64,000 nt of DNA from Terriglobia bacterium. GTDB taxonomy: Bacteria; Acidobacteriota; Terriglobia; Terriglobales; Acidobacteriaceae. Shown piece by piece: positions 26,156 through 35,453 of this stretch. The position numbers were made by a program, and so were the translations under genes. The first letter of the stretch is position 1. Each line of letters starts with the position of its first letter. The notes beneath the pieces are model-generated. The model had not been told where the DNA came from and did no database searches. It saw nothing but the letters and a program-made list of their open reading frames with translations. The DNA lies in contig JAIQGE010000021.1 in NCBI GenBank assembly GCA_020072815.1, forward strand, positions 47,597 through 111,596, written 5' to 3'.

Positions 26156-27292
26156 GTGCCCATTCGAGAAGTCCACGTTACCGGCTACCGGTCAGTCCGC
26201 GAACTAAGGTTGAAGCTGCGCCAGATCAATGTGCTGATTGGTCCCAACGCCTCCGGCAAGAGCAACCTTTACAACTCCGTGTTCCTGCTGGCCAAGGCGG
26301 CTGCGGGAGGATTTGCCCGGGTCATCGCTGACGAAGGCGGCATGACGTCAGTGGTTTGGGCGGGCGAGCGCAAAGGCCGGAGTCTCCCTTCGTCGCGCAT
26401 GGAGTCCGTGCGCATGGGCTTGGGCGTGAAGACCGACTCGTTCAACTACGATCTGGTCTGTGGTTTGCCCAAACCTTCACGCTCGGCCTTTGATCTTGAT
26501 CCGGAAGTGAAAGAAGAACGCGTATGGATGGAAAGCCCGCGCGGCATGAAGGTAACTTTTTTTGACCGCAACTCGGAGCGCGCGTGGATTCTGGACCGCG
26601 AAGAGCGCCTCTCCGACTACTCCGGCGAACTGCTGCCCACCGAATCGGTGCTCTCGCAGTTGCGTGAGCCGCATCTTTATCCTGAGCTTTCCGCTCTGCG
26701 CGCGGAGATGAGCCAGTGGCGCTTCTACCACCATTTCCGCACGGACCACGAGTCACCACTGCGTCATCCGCAGGTTGGCGTGCGAACGCCGGTGCTGAGC
26801 CATGACGGCCGCGATCTGGCCGCGGCGCTGCAGACCATTCTGGAAGTCGGACAGGAAGAAGACCTGCGCGAGTCTATCCGCCAGGCGTTTCCCGGAGCCA
26901 GCCTGGTGATCGAGCACAACTCGGAAAGCGGCACGTTCGCCGTTGCGTTGCGCATGCCGGGATTGAAACGCACGCTGCGCGCCCGCGAACTCTCGGACGG
27001 TACACTGCGCTATCTATGTCTTATGGCAGCGCTGCTCAGCCCGCGTCCGCCGGCGCTTCTGGCGCTCAACGAACCGGAAACCAGCCTGCACCCCGACCTG
27101 CTTGAGCCGCTGGCCAAGCAGATGGTGAACGCATCCCGCAATTCCCAGCTCTGGGTGGTCACACATTCGCAACGCCTCGCCGAACTGGTGGAACAATATT
27201 CCGGCGAATCGCCTGTACGACTGGAGTTGAACGGCGGCGAGACGCGCGTGGTCGGGCAGAAGCTGGTGGAGATCAGCGAAGAAGCCGGTTAG
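26156..27292 (+). CDS. AAA family ATPase (RecF/OLD-like, SMC-type)
   Basis: A 378-residue cytoplasmic ATPase. Walker A GPNASGKSN lies at 29-37, right after a short N-terminal strand typical of RecF/SMC-like proteins. A D-loop/Walker B region LLALNEPETSLHPDL and a switch histidine in WVVTHSQRLAEL follow. It has no coiled-coil arm or TOPRIM domain, so it is the short predicted-ATPase type (COG4637-like). The start is GTG. It is not beside an obvious partner gene such as a nuclease, so an anti-phage role is not supported; the cellular role is unknown. Confidence 0.75.
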   Translation: MPIREVHVTGYRSVRELRLKLRQINVLIGPNASGKSNLYNSVFLLAKAAAGGFARVIADEGGMTSVVWAGERKGRSLPSSRMESVRMGLGVKTDSFNYDLVCGLPKPSRSAFDLDPEVKEERVWMESPRGMKVTFFDRNSERAWILDREERLSDYSGELLPTESVLSQLREPHLYPELSALRAEMSQWRFYHHFRTDHESPLRHPQVGVRTPVLSHDGRDLAAALQTILEVGQEEDLRESIRQAFPGASLVIEHNSESGTFAVALRMPGLKRTLRARELSDGTLRYLCLMAALLSPRPPALLALNEPETSLHPDLLEPLAKQMVNASRNSQLWVVTHSQRLAELVEQYSGESPVRLELNGGETRVVGQKLVEISEEAG

Positions 27293-27595
27293 AGCGGCAG
27301 CTTGTATCATCCGTTCCCATCACGAGCTTTCGTCTGTTCGTAATCGGCCATGGCCACGTACTGAGATGTTGGTCCCATCATTAGCTAATTCTCATTCTTG
27401 ACGCGGAATTCCTAAGAGAAACTACCGTGTTTTCCTCAGCCGCGCATCACACATGTCACGGGCCAACTATATTTTTCCCGGCGCTTGTCACTCTACTAGG
27501 TTAAGCGTCCGCTTGTTGGGCATTTAAGTGTCGAGATGTGCATCGCGTGGGTTCCGGGCGCTCGAGTTGTGACTTATTGAATAAGGGCGTCTGTA
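27293..27595. other. Intergenic region with no recognised feature
   Basis: Between the AAA ATPase and the CxxC...HHC protein. It is less GC-rich than its surroundings. I see no tRNA, terminator hairpin with U-tract or repeat here. Confidence 0.4.
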
Positions 27596-28057
27596 GTGAG
27601 TGACGATCGCGTTCCATTGCGCAAGAAATCCGGCGAAGCAGGCATGATCGAGTCTCATTGCTCGGGATGCGGAATGTTCATTGCCGCTTCCGCTAGCCTT
27701 CAACTATTGCGAATAGCAGAAGAACGGCATCACTGTCCCCCACCTTCGACATTAGACGGCGGGGCGGACTTCTTCCGCACCATGAAGCCGGGCGAACCGG
27801 CTTATCTCCCCGCTGAATCGGACATGGTGTTGGATTTGCCGCCGGACGACAAAGTTGGCCGGCTGCTGCGCGAGCTTGCCAGCAAGGAACCGCAGCTCGA
27901 CGCATGGCTCAAAAGCTCAGACACGCATGCCGTCTGGTTTCGCAAAGACCCGGTCGCGGCCATCCGCGCTGCCAACTTGGGGATTGAAGAAGAAGTTCTC
28001 AAGGACCTGGAATCCGTTGCGGCTTCCATCGCCCTGAAACTCAAGCCCCGGGTTTGA
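27596..28057 (+). CDS. CxxC...HHC putative zinc-binding protein
   Basis: 153 residues of unknown function. The N-terminal motif C22-x2-C25, 19 residues, H45-H46-C47 has the same spacing as in the small minus-strand protein at 1127-1348. The residues between are also similar (FIAAS versus FVGAS, LL four residues before an acidic pair). The C-terminal part is acidic/helical (DDKVGRLLRELASKEPQLDAWL). The start is GTG; an internal ATG giving MIESHCSGCG is also plausible and would begin directly at the motif. No ribosome site settles the choice. Confidence 0.55.
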   Translation: MSDDRVPLRKKSGEAGMIESHCSGCGMFIAASASLQLLRIAEERHHCPPPSTLDGGADFFRTMKPGEPAYLPAESDMVLDLPPDDKVGRLLRELASKEPQLDAWLKSSDTHAVWFRKDPVAAIRAANLGIEEEVLKDLESVAASIALKLKPRV

Positions 28058-28235
28058 CTTCTTCGCAAGCGATGTAGGATTTTCTTTCTCTTCCACCAAG
28101 GCATGCGACCGCCGTGATTGCGGAGGTCACGCCCGCTCAGCCAGCACGCTTCCACCGCGGGCGAATGTTTGCTTATAGCCAGCATAAATATTTTCAATTT
28201 CCACGCCGAGGCCTCCAGTCGTTAAATTGTGTGTT

Positions 28236-28267
28236 AAGCTCCTGCCCGGATTGGCCGCCAGGAGCTT
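28236..28267 (+). promoter_or_regulatory. Hairpin occluding the amtB ribosome site
   Basis: A perfect 9-bp stem AAGCTCCTG (28236-28244) / CAGGAGCTT (28259-28267) with a 14-base loop, followed by TTA. The right arm contains the only Shine-Dalgarno-like AGGAG before the amtB start, so folding would hide it. It could also work as a weak terminator or attenuator. Confidence 0.45.
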
Positions 28268-28276
28268 TTACCCAAT

Positions 28277-29719
28277 ATGCGAAATCGCTGCCTGATCGGT
28301 TTCACTGTCTGCATCTTCTATCTATTGCCTCTGCGAATTGTGGCGCAGACTCCGGGAAGCCCGGCGGCGCCCGCGGCAGCGTCTGCTACGGCTGCGGCGC
28401 AGAATGACCGTCTGGCCCGCGTGGAGCAGCAATTGGCGGACGCCAAGAGCTCCGCCGACAATGCCTGGATGCTCACCAGCTCCGCCCTGGTGCTGATGAT
28501 GACCGGCCCCGGTCTGGCCCTCTTTTACGGTGGCCTGGTGCGCAAGAAAAACGTTTTGGCCACCATGATGCAGAGCCTGGCCTTGATGGCGATTGTCACC
28601 GTCACCTGGGCCATCTTCGGATACAGCCTGGCGTTCGGGCCGGGCAACAGCTTCATCGGAGGCTTCCACAACCTCCTCCTGCATGGCGTGGGAGCGGCGC
28701 CGGACACCGACTATGCCGCCACCATCCCGGCACAGACCTTCATGGTCTACCAGCTGATGTTTGCCATCATCACCCCGGCGCTGATCACCGGCGCGTTCGC
28801 TGAACGCATGAAGTTCAGCGCCATGGTGGTGTTCATGGTGCTGTGGTCGATCGTGGTGTACAGCCCCATGGCCCACATGGTTTGGGGCAAGGGCGGCCTG
28901 CTGAACGCTGCGTTGGGCGGACGCTTTCCCACGCTCGACTTCGCCGGCGGCACCGTGGTCCACATCACGTCCGGCGTTTCCGCGCTGGTGTGCGCGCTGT
29001 ACATGGGGAAGAGAATCGGTTATCCAAAGAATGCCATGCCGCCGCACAGCGTGGTGCTCAGCTTTATTGGCGCGTGCCTGGTGTGGGTGGGATGGTTCGG
29101 CTTCAACGCCGGCAGCGCACTCGGCGCCGGCAGCCTGGCCACCAGCGCGTTCGTGGCCACCCATTTTGCCGCCGCCGCAGCGGTGATCGGCTGGAGCGCG
29201 GCGGAGTGGAAACGCAATGGCAAACCCAGCGCGCTGGGCGCCATCTCCGGCGGAGTGGCCGGACTGGTGGCCATTACTCCGGCCGCAGGCTTTGTCAGCC
29301 CGATGGCCGCGCTGGCCATTGGACTCATCGCCGGCTTCTGCTGCTATTGGATGGTGTCCAGGGTGAAGAACCGCTTTGGTTACGATGACACGCTGGACGC
29401 TTTCGGCGTTCACGGCGCCGGCGGCACGGTCGGCGCATTGCTCACTGGCGTCTTCGCCATCAGCGCGGTCAATCCCATGTTCAAGGACGCCAAAGGAAAT
29501 GTGCTGCCGTCCGGCATGCTGGAAGGCAACGGCCATCAGATGCTGAACCAGCTTACGGGAGTGGCCATCGCCTGGGGACTGGCCATTGTGGGCACGCTGC
29601 TGATCCTGTGGCTGGTGGACAAGACGATCGGCCTGCGCGTATCGGAAGAGCATGAAATTCAGGGCCTGGATCTCTCGCAGCACGGCGAAGAAGGTTATTA
29701 CTGGGAAACATCGGCATAA
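28277..29719 (+). CDS. amtB: Ammonium transporter
   Basis: An inner-membrane Amt/MEP/Rh channel for ammonium/ammonia, 480 residues. A signal-like N-terminus and an Ala-rich segment precede eleven membrane helices. Family motifs are visible: DNAWMLTSSALVLMMTGPGLALFYGGLVR near the start, DFAGGTVVHITSGVSALVCA in the middle, and DDTLDAFGVHGAGGTVGALLTG near the end, with the pore twin histidines in VVHIT and FGVHG. It precedes glnB, as expected for amtB-glnK pairs where PII blocks the channel. No sigma-54 promoter is visible upstream. A hairpin covers the ribosome site. Confidence 0.95.
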   Translation: MRNRCLIGFTVCIFYLLPLRIVAQTPGSPAAPAAASATAAAQNDRLARVEQQLADAKSSADNAWMLTSSALVLMMTGPGLALFYGGLVRKKNVLATMMQSLALMAIVTVTWAIFGYSLAFGPGNSFIGGFHNLLLHGVGAAPDTDYAATIPAQTFMVYQLMFAIITPALITGAFAERMKFSAMVVFMVLWSIVVYSPMAHMVWGKGGLLNAALGGRFPTLDFAGGTVVHITSGVSALVCALYMGKRIGYPKNAMPPHSVVLSFIGACLVWVGWFGFNAGSALGAGSLATSAFVATHFAAAAAVIGWSAAEWKRNGKPSALGAISGGVAGLVAITPAAGFVSPMAALAIGLIAGFCCYWMVSRVKNRFGYDDTLDAFGVHGAGGTVGALLTGVFAISAVNPMFKDAKGNVLPSGMLEGNGHQMLNQLTGVAIAWGLAIVGTLLILWLVDKTIGLRVSEEHEIQGLDLSQHGEEGYYWETSA

Positions 29720-29831
29720 GATAGTGGCTAGAACTTTGGATGGCAGAAAGTCGGGCCGGCGATTTGGTATACGGAATCGTCGATCGGAACGTTTGTGTTC
29801 AACGAGAGTATTTGCGTTCGGACGCAACCGA

Positions 29832-30258
<427 letters not shown>

Positions 30259-30289
30259 TTTCACAGCTCGATGAGCATCGAAGCCGGCT

Positions 30290-30763
30290 ATGTGGACGAT
30301 TTTCATACTGATCTTCACTCTCATTTTCGGCCGCGCAGACGCAGGCAAGGTCAGCGCAGATCCAGAAGCGCCAGCGGTTGCCTTCTGTTCTCTCGTTGCA
30401 CGCCCTCAGGAATATGCCAGCAAGACTGTCAAAATTAAAGCGACCCTTGCTAGTAGCACGGAGTTCCAGATACTCAGGGACGATTCCTGCCCGTCGCCTG
30501 TCAATCCAAGCTCAGGAAAGTCTGATTTGGTTGAAGCGACGTTTAACCAGAGTCAGTACGACTTCAAAGCTGCAATTCACAGAAAACTCACCAAGCTACT
30601 TAAGAAGAGGCAGCAAGCTGACGTCACAGTTATTGGCACCTTCACAGACCCAGGACATTACTTTGGGCATCAAGGCTGCTGTCGATACCAATTGGACGTT
30701 CAAAAACTGGTCTCCGTCGAAAAGAGTCGAAAAACAAATGTCGAGCCCCCGCGGGCGCGTTGA
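30290..30763 (+). CDS. Exported protein of unknown function between glnB and glnD
   Basis: 157 residues with an N-terminal signal peptide (IFILIFTLIFGRADA) and a small beta-rich domain that may be OB-like (EYASKTVKIKATLASSTEFQIL ... ADVTVIGTFTDP). Cysteines include a CC pair near the C-terminus. Its base composition is less GC-rich than glnB and glnD. It has no nitrogen-related motif, so it looks like an insertion that separates glnB from glnD. It ends 22 bases before glnD. Confidence 0.55.
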   Translation: MWTIFILIFTLIFGRADAGKVSADPEAPAVAFCSLVARPQEYASKTVKIKATLASSTEFQILRDDSCPSPVNPSSGKSDLVEATFNQSQYDFKAAIHRKLTKLLKKRQQADVTVIGTFTDPGHYFGHQGCCRYQLDVQKLVSVEKSRKTNVEPPRAR

Positions 30764-30784
30764 GCGTTCGGCAGAATCTTCATC

Positions 30785-33376
30785 ATGAGCACAGCAGCGC
30801 TATCCAGCGGCCAATTGCGCGACCTGTACACCGGGGAATCGGCGCGCATCCAGCAGGAATTTACATCCACCGGCAACGGCCGCGCCGCCGTCCTGCAACG
30901 CGCGCAACTGCTGGACCAGATCATGGTCCGGCTGTGGGAAACGTTTCTTTCGCGGCAAACCGGCGGCAAGCTTGCTCTTGCTGCCGTCGGCGGATACGGA
31001 CGCAGCAGCCTGTTTCCGTTCTCTGACGTTGACCTCCTTCTTTTGCACGCTGATCGCGAAGCTGAAGCCGCAGCGAAAGACGCCGTGCGCGCCTTCTCCC
31101 AGGAGCTGTGGGACCTGGGTATCAAGCTCAGTCCGGCTAGCCGGACTCTGGAAGAATGCGACCGTTTTGATCCCAACAACGCGGAGTTCTCCATCTCACT
31201 GCTCGATTGCCGCTTCCTGGCGGGCGATCGCGAGCTGTTCGCCCGGCTTCGCGACAAAGTTGTGCTGAAGCTGGTCATGCGTGACGCGCAACTCCTGGTC
31301 CAGCGGCTGGTGGAACTGGCGCGCGCGCGCCATGCCAAATACGGCAGGACCGTTTTCCATCTTGAGCCCAACATCAAAGACGCGCCCGGCGGGCTGCGTG
31401 ATTACAACGTGTCGCACTGGCTGGCCCTGATTTCTTCCATGGAGAAGCTCCAGAGCTGGCCGGACGAGCGCGCGTTGTTGCCTGCTTCCATGCGCAAACA
31501 AGTGGACGCGGCGCTGGACTTCCTGACGTCCGTCCGCTGCTTTCTCCACATCCGCCACGGCCGGGACGACAATTCACTCACCTGGTCAGCGCAGGACGAA
31601 GCCGCCGCACGCAAGATCGGAGTCTCCGACGCCGCAGCCCTGACCGCCGCCGACTGGATGCGCATCTACTTCAGCCACGCCCGCAACGTCCATCGCGTAA
31701 GCCTGCAATTGCTCGACGAAGTCCCCGCCGCGTGGTCGTCCATTTACCGGCAATTCCAGAGCTGGAAGTCGCGCGTGTCGAATTCCGAGTTCTCCGTGGT
31801 CCACAACATGGTTTTCCTGCAGGACTCAGCGGCGATCCAAGATCCGGAAACGCTGCTGCGGCTGTTTCATTTCATCGCCCAGCACGGTCTCAAGCTCAGC
31901 ACCACCACGGAACAGCATGTGGAACAGGTATTGCCGTCCATGGCGGCAACGCCGCCGCGCGGCGCGGAGCTGTGGATTTATCTCCAGGAAGTCCTGTTGC
32001 AGCCGCACGCCGCCGACGCGCTGCGCGCCATGCATGCCCTGCGTTTTCTCACGCTGGTGCTGCCGGAACTCAAAGCCACTGACGCCCTGGTGGTGCGCGA
32101 CTACTACCATCGCTTCACCGTGGACGAGCATTCCATCCTGGCGATAGACAGCTTGCATCAGCTCCGCCAGTCGCCGGCGGAGTGGGACCAGCGCTACGCC
32201 GAGCTGTTGAACGAACTCGAGCAACCGGAGTTGCTTTATCTCTCGCTCCTTCTGCACGACGTGGGCAAAGGCGCGCCGCAGGGCAGCGGCGGCCACATCG
32301 CCGCCGGAATGGAACTCGCCCAGAGCTGCCTGGAGCGGCTGGATCTGGAGCCCCAAGACCGCGACACCGTGCTGTTCCTCATCGCCAACCATCTGGAAAT
32401 GTCAGCCGCCATGCGGCGTGACATTTTTGATCCGGAAACCGTGCGTGCCTTCGCGGAGAAATTGCAATCGCCGGAACGCCTGAAGATGCTCTGCCTGATG
32501 ACCTTTGCCGACATCAAAGCCGTCAACCCGGAAGCGCTCACTCCGTGGAAGGCGGAAAACATCTGGCAGCTGTACATTGAGACCGCCAATTACCTGAACC
32601 TGAGCATGGACCAGCGCCTGCATGCCGGGTCGCAGGAAGAGGACCAGCTGCTGCGCACGATCTCACCCGTGGCCGGCAAGAAACTTAAACCGTTTCTTGA
32701 AGGCCTGCCGCGGCGATATCTGGCTACTTGCTCGGCCAAAGAAGTTCTCTTGCACCTGGAAATGGCCGGCGCATTGAAGACTGAGCCGGTGCAACTCGCG
32801 CTGGAACGCGGGCGCCACTGGTTTGATCTCACGCTGGTTACCATGGACCGTCCGTTGCTGTTTGCCCAGGTCACCGGCGTGCTGGCCGCGTGGGGCATGA
32901 GTATCGTCAAAGCCGGCGCGTATTCCAACTCCGCCGGCGTGGTGGTTGACACCTTCCACTTCACTGACCGTTTTCGCACGCTGGAACTCAACCTTCCTGA
33001 ATGGGAGCGCTTCAAACGCAGCATCCGCGACGTGCTGAACGGGCATGCCGATCTGGAGAAAATGCTGCGCGACCGCCTGCGCTCCAGCAAGACTGCCGGC
33101 AGCCGGACGAAGATCCAGACGCGCCTGGAATTCAACCAAACCAGCTCCGCGCGCTGCACCGTGCTGCAGGTGATCGCCCAGGACCGTCCCGGACTGCTGT
33201 ATCGCATCAGCTCTCGCCTGGCCCATCAGAAATGCAACATCGAGATCGCGCTCATTGATACCGAAGGCGAGATGGCGATTGACGTTTTCTACCTCACCGC
33301 GAACGGCGCCAAGCTCAATGCGGAGCTGGAGAAGAAGGTGAGGGAAGCGCTGGTGGGAGAGTTGATAGAGGAGTAG
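30785..33376 (+). CDS. glnD: [Protein-PII] uridylyltransferase / uridylyl-removing enzyme
   Basis: 863-residue bifunctional nitrogen sensor that adds UMP to PII under nitrogen limitation and removes it under excess. Domains in order: nucleotidyltransferase (GGYGR 69-73, catalytic D81 and D83 in SDVDLLLL), helical GlnD-PII-UTase region, HD hydrolase (H491-D492 in LLLHDVGKGAPQ) and two C-terminal ACT domains (about 680-765 and 785-860) that bind glutamine. All catalytic residues are present. Its partner PII gene lies just upstream with one unrelated gene between. Confidence 0.95.
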   Translation: MSTAALSSGQLRDLYTGESARIQQEFTSTGNGRAAVLQRAQLLDQIMVRLWETFLSRQTGGKLALAAVGGYGRSSLFPFSDVDLLLLHADREAEAAAKDAVRAFSQELWDLGIKLSPASRTLEECDRFDPNNAEFSISLLDCRFLAGDRELFARLRDKVVLKLVMRDAQLLVQRLVELARARHAKYGRTVFHLEPNIKDAPGGLRDYNVSHWLALISSMEKLQSWPDERALLPASMRKQVDAALDFLTSVRCFLHIRHGRDDNSLTWSAQDEAAARKIGVSDAAALTAADWMRIYFSHARNVHRVSLQLLDEVPAAWSSIYRQFQSWKSRVSNSEFSVVHNMVFLQDSAAIQDPETLLRLFHFIAQHGLKLSTTTEQHVEQVLPSMAATPPRGAELWIYLQEVLLQPHAADALRAMHALRFLTLVLPELKATDALVVRDYYHRFTVDEHSILAIDSLHQLRQSPAEWDQRYAELLNELEQPELLYLSLLLHDVGKGAPQGSGGHIAAGMELAQSCLERLDLEPQDRDTVLFLIANHLEMSAAMRRDIFDPETVRAFAEKLQSPERLKMLCLMTFADIKAVNPEALTPWKAENIWQLYIETANYLNLSMDQRLHAGSQEEDQLLRTISPVAGKKLKPFLEGLPRRYLATCSAKEVLLHLEMAGALKTEPVQLALERGRHWFDLTLVTMDRPLLFAQVTGVLAAWGMSIVKAGAYSNSAGVVVDTFHFTDRFRTLELNLPEWERFKRSIRDVLNGHADLEKMLRDRLRSSKTAGSRTKIQTRLEFNQTSSARCTVLQVIAQDRPGLLYRISSRLAHQKCNIEIALIDTEGEMAIDVFYLTANGAKLNAELEKKVREALVGELIEE

Positions 33377-33388
33377 GCCGGAGTGGCC

Positions 33389-33418
33389 CACGCTTTCGCC
33401 CGGTGTTGGCGAAGCGTG
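33389..33418. terminator. Hairpin between convergent glnD and aminotransferase genes
   Basis: CACGCTTTCGCC / GGCGAAGCGTG forms an 11-bp stem with one bulge and loop CGGTGTT. It has no U-tract, so it is a probable rather than certain bidirectional terminator. Confidence 0.35.
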
Positions 33419-33445
33419 CGGCATTTAGTAATTTTCAGGAACGCC

Positions 33446-34762
33446 CTACCGCGCCGCCGCTCCCGCCAGCGCCGGAGACATCGCCGTCAACGCCTGGTCC
33501 ATGATCTTGATGGCTTCGTCCACGTCAGTCTTGGTGATGTTCAACGGCGGAGAGGTGCGCACCACGTTGTTGAACAGCCCGCCTTTGCCCACGAGCAGTC
33601 CGCGTTTGCGGCACTCTTCCATGAACTTGTTTGTCGCTTCGGGCGATGGCTCTTTGCTCACGCGGTCTTTCACGAATTCCAGCGCCTGCATCAGGCCCAT
33701 GCCGCGGACGTCGCCAATCTGGTCGAACTTGTCTTTGAGGCTTTCCAGTCCCGCGCGATAGTAGCTGCCCACGGTGGCGGCGTTGTCCATGAGGCGGTCT
33801 TCTTCGATCAAGTCAATGGTCGCTTTGGCCGCAACGGACGTCACCGGGTTTCCGCCGAACGTGGAAATCTGCAGGCCCTTGAAGCTGGCGGCAATCTCCG
33901 GACGCGTCATGGTCACGCCCACCGGCGCGCCGTTGGCCAGGCCTTTCGCCGACGTGATGATGTCCGGCGTGACTTCCCACTGCTCAATGCCGAACCAGCG
34001 TTTCCCGGTGCGTCCCCAAGCGGTCTGCACTTCGTCAGAGATGAACAGCCCGCCGTAGTCTTTCACGATCTTGAACACGATCTTGAAATATTCTTTGGGC
34101 GGCGTGATAAACCCGCCCACACCCTGAATCGGTTCGGCGATGAACGCGGCAATCTGGCCTGAAGTAGTGGTTTGAATGACCGCTTCAACGTCTTTGGCGC
34201 ACGCCACTTCACAACTGGGATAAGTCTTCCCCAGCGGGCAGCGGTAGCAGTAAGCATTCATCGCGTGGACGATGCCCTGCACCGGTGAAGGCAGCGACTT
34301 CCGCCAGGTGCCGTGTCCGGTGAGCGACTGCGCCAGTTGCGAGCGTCCGCTGTAGCCATGGCGCAGCGCAACTACTTCAAAGTGTCCGGTGAACATGCGC
34401 GCTAGTTGGATAGCGGTCTCGTTGGCTTCCGTTCCGCTGTTGCTGAAGTAGGTCTGGCTGATTTCGCCGGGAGTGATCTGCGCCAGCTTTTCCGCCAACG
34501 CGACGATACCTTCATTCGGGAACACGGTGGACGCGTGCTGCAGCTTGTCCACCTGCGCCTTTACCTTGGACGTGACCCGCGGATTGCAATGCCCCACGGA
34601 AATGGTCACGATGCCGCCAAAGAAATCCAGGTACTTCTTGCCCTCGGTGTCCCACAGGTACTGCATGGATGCGTGGTCGGTGACCAGCGGGTCAGTGTAA
34701 TAAGTTGAGACGGAGGGGAACAGGTACTGCTTATGTTTTTTGAGGATTTCTTCTTTGGTCAT
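33446..34762 (-). CDS. Class III PLP-dependent aminotransferase
   Basis: 438 residues, fold-type I omega-aminotransferase (AGXT2 / 4-aminobutyrate / acetylornithine group). The PLP region is clear: SNSGTEANETA binds the phosphate, FISDEVQTAWGRTG holds the cofactor aspartate, and the Schiff-base lysine is in ITSAKGLANGAPVG. The substrate cannot be decided; similarity in style to alanine-glyoxylate aminotransferase 2 is my best guess. A CYRCPLGKTYPSCEVAC segment gives an unusual four-cysteine cluster in the middle. AAGGACA precedes the ATG. The selenoprotein gene lies upstream on the same strand. Confidence 0.85.
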   Translation of the reverse strand: MTKEEILKKHKQYLFPSVSTYYTDPLVTDHASMQYLWDTEGKKYLDFFGGIVTISVGHCNPRVTSKVKAQVDKLQHASTVFPNEGIVALAEKLAQITPGEISQTYFSNSGTEANETAIQLARMFTGHFEVVALRHGYSGRSQLAQSLTGHGTWRKSLPSPVQGIVHAMNAYCYRCPLGKTYPSCEVACAKDVEAVIQTTTSGQIAAFIAEPIQGVGGFITPPKEYFKIVFKIVKDYGGLFISDEVQTAWGRTGKRWFGIEQWEVTPDIITSAKGLANGAPVGVTMTRPEIAASFKGLQISTFGGNPVTSVAAKATIDLIEEDRLMDNAATVGSYYRAGLESLKDKFDQIGDVRGMGLMQALEFVKDRVSKEPSPEATNKFMEECRKRGLLVGKGGLFNNVVRTSPPLNITKTDVDEAIKIMDQALTAMSPALAGAAAR

Positions 34763-34922
34763 GGCTGTCCTTGAGAAGGCGTCTGTTGAAGTGTACTTTT
34801 CATGCCCAATGCAAAGGGACGAATGAAAATGGCAAGCGCCAACGTTCGACTAAAATAGGATGCTCGGACAATTTTAAACGTTCCTGCCTGCGCTGGCGGC
34901 AAAAAGTTGTAGGTGCAGGAAC

Positions 34923-35453
34923 CTAGGCGATAGCCGTCAGCAAGTCCTTGGGCTGGGCGTTGTCGCCGAACGTCTGGCTGACGTGCGCGAACAGGTCTTT
35001 GTTTCCCGGCGCGAACACGAAGCTGCCGCCCAGTTGAAACGGATCTTTGCCCAGGCGATGCTGGCGCACGCCAATAGCTTTGGCGCGCTTGCGGGCCCGC
35101 ATGTTGTCGCCGCGGAACAGGTGGAGCAGATTTGCTTTACGCAGTTCCAGCGCTCTGTAGGTCTGGCGGTCCTCGTCAATCAGAAGCGGGAAGTTGATCC
35201 CGGTTTGCTCGCGGAAGTGGCGGGCGTAGTCAGTCCCGCCCAGTCCAATCGCCACCAGCTTGGCGCCCTTGCTGCGAAACTGCTCTTCATATTCGCGCAA
35301 CTGCGCGACGTGCTCGCGGCAGAAGATTCAACCGTAATGGCGCAGGAACACCACCACCGCCGGGGCATCCGCCCACAACGATCCCAGACGGGTTTGCTTG
35401 CCGTCGGCATCGGGTAGAGTGACTTCTGCGAGTCTGCTGCTGTAGGTGGCCAT
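34923..35453 (-). CDS. Peroxiredoxin-like (AhpC-TSA_2/SelU-type) probable selenoprotein with in-frame TGA
   Basis: Read through one in-frame TGA (35330-35328), this gives a 176-residue thioredoxin-fold protein. The TGA is codon 42 in the motif FLRHYG-U-IFCREHVAQL, exactly where relatives have the first Cys of a CxxC redox site; the second Cys is C45. Both sides of the TGA are conserved in the same frame (TLPDADGKQTRLGSLW before; KLVAIGLGG and FPLLIDEDRQTYRALEL after), so there is no frameshift. A SECIS-like hairpin begins 19 bases after the TGA. It probably reduces peroxides or disulfides. A TGC-to-TGA mutation or sequencing error is the alternative. Confidence 0.8.
35293..35330 (-). promoter_or_regulatory. 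Candidate bacterial SECIS element with UGA codon
   Basis: After the TGA come 19 bases, then a perfect 6-bp stem TCGCGC / GCGCGA with loop AGTT (35308-35293). The loop has G as its second base, and its distance from the UGA (25 bases) fits bacterial SECIS rules of a loop 16-37 bases downstream with a G in the first two loop positions. Confidence 0.6.

Noticed and set aside
26156..28057. AAA ATPase plus small CxxC protein as an anti-phage defence island
   Set aside because: No nuclease, TOPRIM, recombinase or restriction gene lies nearby; the ATPase type occurs in many housekeeping contexts.
28058..28276. Sigma-54 promoter for amtB
   Set aside because: No GG-N10-GC element with the expected spacing was found upstream.
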